Of a DNA stretch of 38,012 nt, positions 30,121-37,404 are shown one piece after another. A program made the position numbers and the translations under genes. Location of the stretch: NCBI GenBank assembly GCA_964400015.1, contig CAYNRR010000012.1, positions 1 through 38,012 of the forward strand. The letters are read 5' to 3'. The first letter of the stretch is position 1. Every line of letters starts with the position of its first letter. The notes under the pieces were generated by a model. It saw only the letters and a list, made by a program, of their open reading frames with translations, was not told where the DNA came from and searched no databases. Origin of the DNA: UBA1234 sp964400015 (GTDB taxonomy: Bacteria; Bacillota; Clostridia; TANB77; UBA1234).

Positions 30121-31735
30121 CTTTTTTCCAAACAATTTCTTTGTTACGCAAATATTGATTATACTTTTTCTCACTCACTTTTAAAAAAGTTATTATGGAA
30201 TTTTTATATTCTTTTTCATCTTTACTAGTGTGCAATCTTAGTATTAATTGAAATCTCTTATCATCTTCAGTAAATTCTTTTAATAAAAAGCCTGTATTGG
30301 GTTTTTTATCTTTAATAATGTAATCTGGATTTTCTATAATTTTTTTAAAATACTTAAAGTAACGTTCATAATCATTGGGATGTCTTTCTTTTATATGTTC
30401 CACTTGCTTATCAGTTAATATTACCTCATCTGTAGTTATGTCCTTACTAATTAAGCTAAACTTGTTTTTATCTATTTTTCCAATATAATGCACATCGTTT
30501 TCCTCTTTTTCGATTTTTTTACTAATTATATTCCTATTACTTTCATTTTTCAACTCATTTGCTTTAATTTGTACTTCTTCCCCACCAGCATAATTACCTG
30601 TTAATCCATCTTGATAAACCCTCGCTCTTTGTTCAGGTAACCCCATAGCTTTACTAAACTTAACATACTCATCTGATGTTATTCTATATCTTGCTTGTGC
30701 TGTTATGATGTCCTCTTCATTTGCATTACCTTCTTTCAATAGTTTTATATCTTGTCTTTGCTTTCGCATAAGTCTTTCTAGTTTTCGTTGCTCTTGTGAA
30801 GCTTCATACAAAGTATATTCTTTATCTCCATATTTTCTTGGAGTATTTTCTCTTTTAGCCCATTCTTCTAATTGCTCATCTGTATAGTTTCTTACAGAAA
30901 TACCAGGTATAAAAGGAAAGTAATGGTGGCGACAATTTGCTCCACATAGTCCATCAACTTCTCCTAAACCACATATATTTTCTAACTCTTCACGAGTATA
31001 TACTTTGCCTTGCCACTTTTGATGTGATGGTCTTGCAGTTCCGTGTGCAGATACTTCAAAATAATTAGTTTCAAGCTTTTTTCCATTTTCATCTGATATT
31101 TTACTTGTTACTTGATTTACTCCTGTCATAAGTGCTGTTCTGACTGCTGTGTCTATTCTGTAACTTCGACCACTCTTATAATCAATTGTTCTAAGTCCAC
31201 TCTTGGTCATTTCTTGCACTGTATTTCTTATGACTGTATTGTAATCAAACGAACCATTTAAAATGCTCATAACTGATTTGTCTAATGTATCTTGATAATA
31301 TTTTGCTACAGGCTTAAATCCCTCTTTTGTCATAAAACCTGTACTTTGAGTAATGTTATATAAATCATTATTGGTTTGCTCTTTTACTGTTCGAATTAGT
31401 TGTTGCAATTCATCATTATCTTCAAACTCAATAAACGACTTTCCCACTGCTTTATAAAGCATTTCATCTTCAGTATAACCAGATTTTATTGCATTTCTAT
31501 ATATAGAATTTATCTCTTTTTTGGATAACTCTAAAGCTTCTTGTATGTACTTTTTTATTACTTTTTTAGATACTCCTAATTGATAAAGCCTATTCAACTG
31601 ATAATCAGCTGTTCTTGTAATTTCACCGTTTGTCGCTATTCTTCTTATTATATCAAGCATGATATCTTGTTCTAACTTATTAAATATCTTTTCTAACTCT
31701 ATTGGTATCTTTTCTAGTTGTTGTGGTGTAAACAA
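30104..31735 (-). CDS. MuF-type minor head protein with C-terminal PBECR nuclease toxin
   Basis: A 543-residue protein. Residues 1-300 are the phage Mu F/SPP1 gp7 head-protein domain (TAVRTALMTGVNQ; HGTARPSHQKWQGKVY; CGANCRHHYFPF). A linker follows. Residues about 410-543 form a PBECR-type (phage Barnase-EndoU-ColicinE5/D-RelE-like) nuclease domain: VILTDKQVEHIKERHPNDYERY, then NPDYIIKD and FQLILRLHTSKDEK, NSIIT. MuF proteins are packaged in the capsid at a few copies, and C-terminal toxin tips are thought to be delivered with the DNA, probably cutting RNA in the target cell. Directly followed by the structured RNA gene. Confidence 0.85.
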   Translation of the reverse strand: MFTPQQLEKIPIELEKIFNKLEQDIMLDIIRRIATNGEITRTADYQLNRLYQLGVSKKVIKKYIQEALELSKKEINSIYRNAIKSGYTEDEMLYKAVGKSFIEFEDNDELQQLIRTVKEQTNNDLYNITQSTGFMTKEGFKPVAKYYQDTLDKSVMSILNGSFDYNTVIRNTVQEMTKSGLRTIDYKSGRSYRIDTAVRTALMTGVNQVTSKISDENGKKLETNYFEVSAHGTARPSHQKWQGKVYTREELENICGLGEVDGLCGANCRHHYFPFIPGISVRNYTDEQLEEWAKRENTPRKYGDKEYTLYEASQEQRKLERLMRKQRQDIKLLKEGNANEEDIITAQARYRITSDEYVKFSKAMGLPEQRARVYQDGLTGNYAGGEEVQIKANELKNESNRNIISKKIEKEENDVHYIGKIDKNKFSLISKDITTDEVILTDKQVEHIKERHPNDYERYFKYFKKIIENPDYIIKDKKPNTGFLLKEFTEDDKRFQLILRLHTSKDEKEYKNSIITFLKVSEKKYNQYLRNKEIVWKKVDKNE

Positions 31736-31740
31736 TCATA

Positions 31741-33132
31741 TCACCCACCTATTACATCTGCTTCTTGAGGCAAATTTTTTGAGGCTTCCTCCAACGTTTC
31801 GCCATACCATTTAGCTCTATATTCTGCTCTTGTTTGTATTCCTAAATTTATATCTCTTATGTCTTGCTGTCTTTCTGTTTCTGCATCAACTACTAGCGAG
31901 TCGTCCCATTTGTATGACACATCATAATCGCCTGCTGGTGCTAATTTATATAATGTGCAAAGTATATCCATTGACTCGATTAAATCATTCAATGCCTTTT
32001 CTGTATTTCTCTGCATTTTTGTTACAACTGCATAGCTTTTTTGCTTGCTACTATTTATTTCTGTAGCTGTTTTTTCAATTGATTGTGGATCCGATATAGT
32101 TCCGTATGCTAAGTCACAAGCAAATTCAACTTCTTTTTTATATTTATCTAATCCTCTTAGATATGCTTCGTCTCTTATCTCTGGTGAATAGTCTTCAAAG
32201 AAATCTTCCTTGTTTACATTAAGCGATTTAAAAAGTCGTTTATTTATATTAGCTTTTTTATTTATTGTCTTTCCGTTTTCAATTTTAGTTTCATTTAAAG
32301 CTAATGTATCTACATACGTTTTTCTTTCTCCACTCTCATATTCCCAATCAAGTCTACTCTTTTGTTTATCTAGTTTTTCTAGCTCCTTTAATGCTCTTGA
32401 ATAAACAGATACTCCCAAGGGGCTTTTTCTATCAATATGATTTGCTTTTGGTACTTTATAAAAACCACCAAATATTTTCGTCATATTTTCTATAATTGTA
32501 ATTTCTTCTATATTTGCCCATTTATCTACTTCAGCTAAACTTATCTCATTGCCTAATGTGTTCTTGTCTTCTGATTTAAACGCTTTATTAACTATAATTA
32601 AACTTTCGTTTTCTATTCTTTGCCACTCAAGCCTTGAATAAATATATTTTTCTTGCGTAAAAGTATCTATAAAAACAACAGAAGTTAAATTACCATCACC
32701 GTCGAAAGCAATTGGAATAAAATCACCTTGAACTATTGCGTTTATGTGTATTTGTTTTCCATTTACATACGGTTTAAAATACACACCACCTAAAGCATTT
32801 CCTATTTCAAGTTTTTCATCTAAATTGTTTAAAAACTTTTTATAAACTTTATTCAAATACTCTGCTCTTTTACTTCCTGTTATTTCCGTTTCCATTTCTA
32901 ACGTCGTTAATCTTGCAAACTCATTAGCAACTTGTGCAGAAGTTTCACTTGCTTCTACATATTCACTTATCCAAGGTGCATGTCCCTCGTATATATCTTT
33001 CCACAATACTATAGCTTTTGACATATTTTCTGACATAAGCGAATCTAAATTAAAAGCTTTTTTAGCTATATTTGTTGTATCAAACATTCTTTTTAATACT
33101 CCTTTCACGTAATCTATAAATCTATTAAACAT
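31741..33132 (-). CDS. Portal protein (SPP1 Gp6-like)
   Basis: A 463-residue protein with the SPP1-type portal pattern: ETSAQVANEFARLTTLEMETEI near the N-terminus, GNALGGVYFKPYVNG, PLGVSVYSRALKELEKLDKQ, FACDLAYGTISDPQSIEKTATEI and a C-terminal tail (IQTRAEYRAKWYGETLEEA). Forms the dodecameric ring through which DNA enters and leaves the head. It is followed by the MuF gene after 5 bp. Confidence 0.9.
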   Translation of the reverse strand: MFNRFIDYVKGVLKRMFDTTNIAKKAFNLDSLMSENMSKAIVLWKDIYEGHAPWISEYVEASETSAQVANEFARLTTLEMETEITGSKRAEYLNKVYKKFLNNLDEKLEIGNALGGVYFKPYVNGKQIHINAIVQGDFIPIAFDGDGNLTSVVFIDTFTQEKYIYSRLEWQRIENESLIIVNKAFKSEDKNTLGNEISLAEVDKWANIEEITIIENMTKIFGGFYKVPKANHIDRKSPLGVSVYSRALKELEKLDKQKSRLDWEYESGERKTYVDTLALNETKIENGKTINKKANINKRLFKSLNVNKEDFFEDYSPEIRDEAYLRGLDKYKKEVEFACDLAYGTISDPQSIEKTATEINSSKQKSYAVVTKMQRNTEKALNDLIESMDILCTLYKLAPAGDYDVSYKWDDSLVVDAETERQQDIRDINLGIQTRAEYRAKWYGETLEEASKNLPQEADVIGG

Positions 33133-33238
33133 CTATTATTGCCCCCTTATCTTCCAAACACTTTCTGTGGCATATCTTATGTGTGTCAATAAATTATAAT
33201 TTTGTCAATATTACTGTCCACGTTTTTTCCATATACAT

Positions 33239-34849
33239 TCAAGTCCGATAGCGTACGGCATCTATATGATGATTGTCTTTATCTGGATAAGCTGATATAT
33301 AGTTACCGTCTTTATCTTTTTCAAATTCATAATCGTTAAATTCTTTTGCGGTTTTTGGACACCTAACAGGGTCTATAACTATTTTGAATAATCCTGCTAA
33401 CCATTTCATTCCATACTTAACACTGTCTGGTCCTTTTTCGGCATCTCTTGCAAATAACCCAAAAGACCTATAATCTGCTGTTGACTTCTTTTCTGCACTA
33501 TCACAAGTAATTAAATCTGCAGAAGTAATACCGTGATTATTTATTAGAATATCTGCTGTTTCTCTATTGCTTTTTTTGTTTTGCTCGTCTTCATCAAAAA
33601 TATATAATGTTCTTCTAGCTATATCCAAATGCATTCTATTAAATGCCCAAGGGTCGGGATACCACCCCCAGTCAACACCATTGTATATCCTATCAAACGA
33701 TTTTATTTCTTCATCTGTTATTTCTCTTATTTCAAGATTTTCAAATACACTTCCACCATCTCCTGTAGCAATTCCTAAATATTCATGTTCAAATGCGGCT
33801 GGATTATTTTCTTTTAAAAATTCTGCATCATCTATAAACTTTTGTCCAAGCCATTTAGCTGGAACTTGAGTGTAATCAGATTTAACTACAATTCTATCAG
33901 GCTTCTTTACTAACAACTCTTGATTAGCAAAATGTCGTTTTGGCCTTGGTGTATTAAAAACATCAAATTCAATAAATACTTCTCCACCACGTTTAACAGA
34001 CTGATTTATTTTTCTGATGTCTTCCATACCTTTAAATTGGTCAAATTCCTCATAAATTATTAAAGCTATATATTTCCCTGGTGGAGGTTTAATTGACTTG
34101 ATTTTGCCTGGGTCGTCAGCTCCACGAAGATATATTTTTTGCCCTGTAGATTTTCTTGTAATATCATAATCTGATTTGGGAATATGCCAATCTGATTGTA
34201 ATTTTGGATAACATTTTGACAATTGATCTATTCCCCACTCTATCTGTGGCTTTACAGACTGATTAAGTGTATTAGCAACTCGTCTTAATACAATAGCACA
34301 CCAATTAGGATTATTTTGCATAAGTTCTATTACTTTTTCACTCCAATACGAAGACTTTGTACTTCCTCTTCCACCTGGTAGCATAATTTCTAAAGTCTTA
34401 GTACCATCAAGTTCTCTATTAAGTTCTAAAAATGGCATTGCAATATGTTCTGCAGGTATTAACACTTTGCCTTCTATTTTTTCGCCCTCGTTTGCTTGAG
34501 CTTCTGCTATTTTTAAATCTTTGTCTATTAAAATTCCATAGGCAGTTGCAAGGTCCTTAATGTTTGTATTCTTATCAATTTGCGTTGCTTTTTTCTCTAT
34601 GCTGTTTAACAATTTATCAAGAATTTGAATTTTCTTTTGGCTACGTTTTGACATTTCATTTAGTACATTCTTTGTATTTTCTTCTTTTTTTTGCTCTAAG
34701 TTTTTTAAAGTCTTTGTATCGCCATCTACAATACTTTTAACTGTTGTTGCACTGACCTTAAACTTTCTCGCCACCTCGCTATAATTTTGGCATTCCACAT
34801 AAGACTCTATTATTTTCTTTTTATCTAAATCATTTAATTTTCCCCCCAT
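33239..34849 (-). CDS. terL: Terminase large subunit with N-terminal TerS-like HTH
   Basis: A 536-residue protein. Residues 1-45 are a helix-turn-helix of the type found in small terminase subunits (NYSEVARKFKVSATTVKSIV), then a Lys/Glu helical linker. The ATPase has a GGRGSTKSS Walker A (159-167) and a Walker B near YIALIIYEEFD (260-270). The nuclease has GVDWG, TCDS and HHIDAVRY. No separate terS gene is visible, so DNA recognition may be built in. The C-terminus stops at VRYRT; the next frame continues YAIGLECIWKKRGQ and then a stop, consistent with loss of one copy of a GCTAT repeat. Its start overlaps the 41-residue ORF. Confidence 0.9.
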   Translation of the reverse strand: MGGKLNDLDKKKIIESYVECQNYSEVARKFKVSATTVKSIVDGDTKTLKNLEQKKEENTKNVLNEMSKRSQKKIQILDKLLNSIEKKATQIDKNTNIKDLATAYGILIDKDLKIAEAQANEGEKIEGKVLIPAEHIAMPFLELNRELDGTKTLEIMLPGGRGSTKSSYWSEKVIELMQNNPNWCAIVLRRVANTLNQSVKPQIEWGIDQLSKCYPKLQSDWHIPKSDYDITRKSTGQKIYLRGADDPGKIKSIKPPPGKYIALIIYEEFDQFKGMEDIRKINQSVKRGGEVFIEFDVFNTPRPKRHFANQELLVKKPDRIVVKSDYTQVPAKWLGQKFIDDAEFLKENNPAAFEHEYLGIATGDGGSVFENLEIREITDEEIKSFDRIYNGVDWGWYPDPWAFNRMHLDIARRTLYIFDEDEQNKKSNRETADILINNHGITSADLITCDSAEKKSTADYRSFGLFARDAEKGPDSVKYGMKWLAGLFKIVIDPVRCPKTAKEFNDYEFEKDKDGNYISAYPDKDNHHIDAVRYRT

Positions 34850-34959
34850 TCTTTCATCAACCTTTCATATTTGCTATCTATTTTTAAGTAATACATCTTC
34901 GTGATTTTTATTCCTTTTCCTCTTTTTCTTAAGATGTCTATTCTCCTTTTTAAAGTCAT
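34834..34959 (-). CDS. 41-residue basic protein overlapping terL
   Basis: An ORF from ATG 34959 to TAA 34834. The product is very basic (MTLKRRIDILRKRGKGIK...) and ends in YERLMKEWGEN. It overlaps the start of terL by 16 bp and the end of the Cys-containing small ORF in another frame. The start of terL has no strong ribosome binding site, so this tiny gene may couple its translation. AAAAGGAG is not seen upstream, but GGGATTTTGTA is. A small DNA- or RNA-binding protein is possible. Confidence 0.5.
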   Translation of the reverse strand: MTLKRRIDILRKRGKGIKITKMYYLKIDSKYERLMKEWGEN

Positions 34960-35029
34960 TACAAAATCCCTTTCTTTTACATGAATTACAATCATGTTTC
35001 ATACAATACTCAAAGTTATATTTACTCAT
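34874..35029 (-). CDS. 51-residue Cys4 protein upstream of terL
   Basis: An ORF from ATG 35029 to TAG 34874. The first half has C9-x4-C14-x2-C17-x5-C23 (YCMKHDCNSCKRKGFC), which could bind one zinc. The second half is Lys/Arg-rich. AAAAGGG lies about 12 nt before the start. It is the first gene after a terminator, so it opens the packaging/head operon. A small nucleic-acid-binding protein is likely; it is too small for an HNH nuclease. Confidence 0.55.
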   Translation of the reverse strand: MSKYNFEYCMKHDCNSCKRKGFCNDFKKENRHLKKKRKRNKNHEDVLLKNR

Positions 35030-35054
35030 TTGTATATCAGCCCTTTTAAGACAT

Positions 35055-35086
35055 ATAAAAAGAGTTAGTAAACTTAATTACTAACT
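35055..35086. terminator. Terminator before the packaging operon
   Basis: AGTTAGTAA (35063-35071) and TTACTAACT (35078-35086) pair perfectly. On the minus strand TCTTTTTAT follows. It would separate the regulator transcript from the head operon. Confidence 0.75.
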
Positions 35087-35210
35087 TTCTAAAAATATAT
35101 AAAAACTGTTTATGTGAAAGCTTTATTTAGCTAATTTGTATAAAGCATCTATCTTTTTTTCATTATATGTCCCCATATTTTTCAAATTCATAAATCAGTA
35201 CTTCCTATTA

Positions 35211-35239
35211 TTGATTTTATTTATTAGTTACAATATAAT
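35211..35239 (+). promoter_or_regulatory. Plus-strand promoter opposing the phage operon
   Basis: TTGATT (35211-35216), 17 bp, TATAAT (35234-35239). It drives transcription against the late genes, into a small ORF and a small hairpin CAGG-GGAA-CCTG (GNRA loop) at about 35261-35272. Confidence 0.65.
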
Positions 35240-35302
35240 CAAATTGTAAAAATATTAAAGCAGGGGAACCTGAGCGAGCAATTCAAATTTAATTTAAAAG
35301 GA

Positions 35303-35440
35303 GTGAAGGTAATACTGAAATCAATTTTAAATACAATTATTAGCATAATAAATCAATTATCTTTTTCATTTAAATTTACATTCAATATTTTGGGAGCTAC
35401 AATACGTATGGATTGCTCTGCTTTAGTATTTTTTATATAA
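35303..35440 (+). CDS. Possible 45-residue antisense-strand ORF
   Basis: Read from GTG 35303 (or CTG 35315) to TAA 35440. The product is hydrophobic and basic (ILKSILNTIISIINQLSFSF, then NILGATIRMDCSALVFFI). AAAAGGAG precedes the GTG too closely, but suits the CTG. The strong promoter upstream and hairpin downstream suggest a real transcript. Size and character recall type I toxins or phage control peptides, but I cannot assign a family. The remainder of 35087-35589 shows no other gene. Confidence 0.35.
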   Translation: MKVILKSILNTIISIINQLSFSFKFTFNILGATIRMDCSALVFFI

Positions 35441-35460
35441 TAATTATTCCCATACAAGAA

Positions 35461-35489
35461 GAGACTAGCCATTGTGTGAGGCTAATCTC
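35461..35489 (+). terminator. Hairpin after the antisense-strand ORF
   Basis: GAGACTAGCC (35461-35470) pairs with GGCTAATCTC (35480-35489) with one mismatch. There is no clear T-run, so its role as a terminator is uncertain. Confidence 0.4.
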
Positions 35490-35589
35490 CAAGTGGGGTG
35501 AATCATTGCTATGTATCAGTACATTTTATTATCACAATATCATAATAACACTTTTTATCCCCCAAAAACTCTCATCTTTTTCTCATATT

Positions 35590-36000
35590 TTAAATTATTC
35601 CCATTTCTTCACCTACAGCATATACAATTTTATCTCTCCACCTATAAAATGTTGCTTCTGATATATTTACTTTTTGACATGTTTTAACTATTCCAACTTG
35701 TTTTATATAGTTCCAATCAAAAAAGTCTTTATAATTTTTGTCTAATTGTTTATATACTTTTTTAATAGCATCGTTTGTACTTTCCATCTTTAATAATGAT
35801 GTACTAGATACTAATTTTATACCTTTTCTTTCTGTAGGCTTGCTAGTGCCACCTTGACCTTTTGGTTGACCATCTGCTGGTTCTGGACTTGTTTCTATTA
35901 TATTTGCTCTTATTTCTTCTATTTTTTTTGCGTTATCGTTATAATGTTTCAATTCAAACTCTATGTAACCATATACTTTCTTGTCGATTTTCACTTTCAA
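35590..36000 (-). CDS. RinA/ArpU-like phage late transcription regulator
   Basis: A 136-residue protein. It begins VYGYIEFELKHYNDNAKKIEEIRANII, has a Pro/Gly linker, and ends with NISEATFYRWRDKIVYAVGEEMGI, a C-terminal helix-turn-helix. This is the pattern of RinA/ArpU-type activators that turn on packaging and structural operons in Firmicute phages. It lies directly upstream of the terminase region, the usual place. The target promoter is probably between 35030 and 35590 but is not identified. Confidence 0.8.
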   Translation of the reverse strand: MKVKIDKKVYGYIEFELKHYNDNAKKIEEIRANIIETSPEPADGQPKGQGGTSKPTERKGIKLVSSTSLLKMESTNDAIKKVYKQLDKNYKDFFDWNYIKQVGIVKTCQKVNISEATFYRWRDKIVYAVGEEMGII

Positions 36001-36021
36001 CGCCTTCTTTCGTAAATATAA

Positions 36022-36369
36022 TTATTTTTCTAGCAATTCTGCTATATTGTATGGTTTTTTATCTTCCCATTTCACGAATTGAAACGATTTCACTCCTAAA
36101 CCTGTGCAACCAGCTTCGGCTTCACGATCCGACCACCAACCATTTTCCTCTCGGTGTGGACAGCTTCCAAAAACATATAAACTTCCATCCCCATCTCTCG
36201 CTATCCATTTATATCTTTCATCTATATTCTCAAGTATAATTCTTTCTGATTCTGATAATTTTATTTGTTCTTTGTGTTCTTGTTTAAGCCATTCTAATCT
36301 ACAATCGTCGCAACTTCCATTCGCACACCCCTGTCTGCAACGTTCTTTGTCATCACAATATCCTTGCAC
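36022..36369 (-). CDS. Phage protein with N-terminal Cys cluster
   Basis: A 115-residue frame from a GTG at 36369. Cysteines come at the start (YCDDKERCRQGCANGSCDDCRLEWL), a likely zinc site. The rest is a common small phage domain (LENIDERYKWIARDGDGSLYVFGSCP, then FVKWEDKKPYNIAELL). It overlaps the 36-residue ORF upstream, and the two were probably one gene: a -1 shift near 36390 would join MTNREWLLEQIQNASDELL to the Cys cluster. Function unknown. Confidence 0.65.
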   Translation of the reverse strand: MQGYCDDKERCRQGCANGSCDDCRLEWLKQEHKEQIKLSESERIILENIDERYKWIARDGDGSLYVFGSCPHREENGWWSDREAEAGCTGLGVKSFQFVKWEDKKPYNIAELLEK

Positions 36370-36463
36370 AAATTTTGATATTATACTCCCGTGTATTAAC
36401 GTTTACTAATAGTTCATCACTTGCGTTTTGTATTTGTTCTAATAACCATTCTCTATTTGTCAT
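36353..36463 (-). CDS. 36-residue ORF, probably the detached start of the next gene
   Basis: ATG 36463 overlaps the stop of the upstream gene as ATGA, a good sign of a genuine start. It encodes MTNREWLLEQIQNASDELL and then loses sense before a TGATGA at 36350-36355. Many phage proteins open with M-T-N-R-E-W-L and continue into a Cys-rich segment like the one at 36369, so a frameshift has probably split one gene in two. Confidence 0.5.
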   Translation of the reverse strand: MTNREWLLEQIQNASDELLVNVNTREYNIKICARIL

Positions 36464-36705
36464 ATTGGTTCACCCCTCATTTTTTGATATGCTTCTTCCA
36501 AATCAACTTGTCCGACAAATTCGCACTCTTCTTTTGTTGCTGTATATTCCGCATATATTGCACATTCATCTTTACAATATAAATCTGTGTGAAATGGTTT
36601 TAATACGTAACCTATTTCATCTTCGTTATCTAAAGCAAATCTTATTATAACTTCTTGCTCTGAATCATATTTTTGTAATTGTTTTATCAATTCTTTAACT
36701 TTCAT
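36460..36705 (-). CDS. Small phage protein
   Basis: An 81-residue protein starting MKVKELIKQLQKYDSEQEVII, then FVGQVDLEEAYQKMRGE. The N-terminal helix and following strands recur in small phage accessory proteins of unknown role. It starts exactly where the previous gene ends and overlaps the following start by 4 bp. Confidence 0.65.
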   Translation of the reverse strand: MKVKELIKQLQKYDSEQEVIIRFALDNEDEIGYVLKPFHTDLYCKDECAIYAEYTATKEECEFVGQVDLEEAYQKMRGEPI

Positions 36706-37008
36706 TTATTTATTCACTCCTCTTTTACTATCTATCATATCTGCTTGTATTAAGTCGTATAGCTTATCCATTGTCTCGTTAAATTCTTCAGTTGCTTGTT
36801 CGTTAAATCTAAATATAATCATTCTATCTTCACCCTGGTAATAATTTAAATTATATAAATTAGTATCATTGTTTACTCGTATTGAATTGCCGTAATTATT
36901 ATACGCATCGGGCATATAAATATAATTACTTCTTTTGTTTTGCTGCACTTCTTTAAAACCCATTTTTTTAAGTTCTTTAAAATCTATATCATTTTTCAAC
37001 TTTAACAT
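36706..37008 (-). CDS. Small phage protein
   Basis: A 100-residue protein of unknown family with mixed alpha/beta character (FKELKKMGFKEVQQNKRSNYIYMP; RMIIFRFNEQATEEFNETM). It is packed without gaps between two other small genes in the same operon. Confidence 0.6.
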   Translation of the reverse strand: MLKLKNDIDFKELKKMGFKEVQQNKRSNYIYMPDAYNNYGNSIRVNNDTNLYNLNYYQGEDRMIIFRFNEQATEEFNETMDKLYDLIQADMIDSKRGVNK

Positions 37009-37404
37009 TTATTCTTCCTCCAGCAATTCTTGTAAAGCTTTCGCCTTGAAATACTCCATTGTAAAAACCTTTCTGCCGTCTTTGGTATAAGTGTTATGTT
37101 CTTTATCATATTTTAAATATTCTTCTATTTTGTCTTTTATTTTTTGTTTAGCAATGTATGCTGTGCAACAACTTATTTTTGTTGATTCACTTATTCGTTT
37201 ATATTCTTTTAACTCTTCATTTTCTTTCAATATTTTTTTGTAATCTGATAAAATCACTTTGCCTGCTTTCTGTAATAATTCATCCACATAAGGTACTTCT
37301 TCACATATTTCAAATATAAATATCGCTTCTTCTATTGTTAATTCTAAAATGTCAGTTTCACCGTATAAATATTTTGTGTATTTTTCTTCAATACTATCTC
37401 CCAC
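37009..37404 (-). CDS. Small helical phage protein
   Basis: A 131-residue, mainly helical acidic protein (LTIEEAIFIFEICEEVPYVDELLQKAG; KILKENEELKEYKRISES) with a short CC pair in the middle. It overlaps the pentapeptide-repeat gene by 11 bp. Function unknown. Confidence 0.6.
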   Translation of the reverse strand: MGDSIEEKYTKYLYGETDILELTIEEAIFIFEICEEVPYVDELLQKAGKVILSDYKKILKENEELKEYKRISESTKISCCTAYIAKQKIKDKIEEYLKYDKEHNTYTKDGRKVFTMEYFKAKALQELLEEE

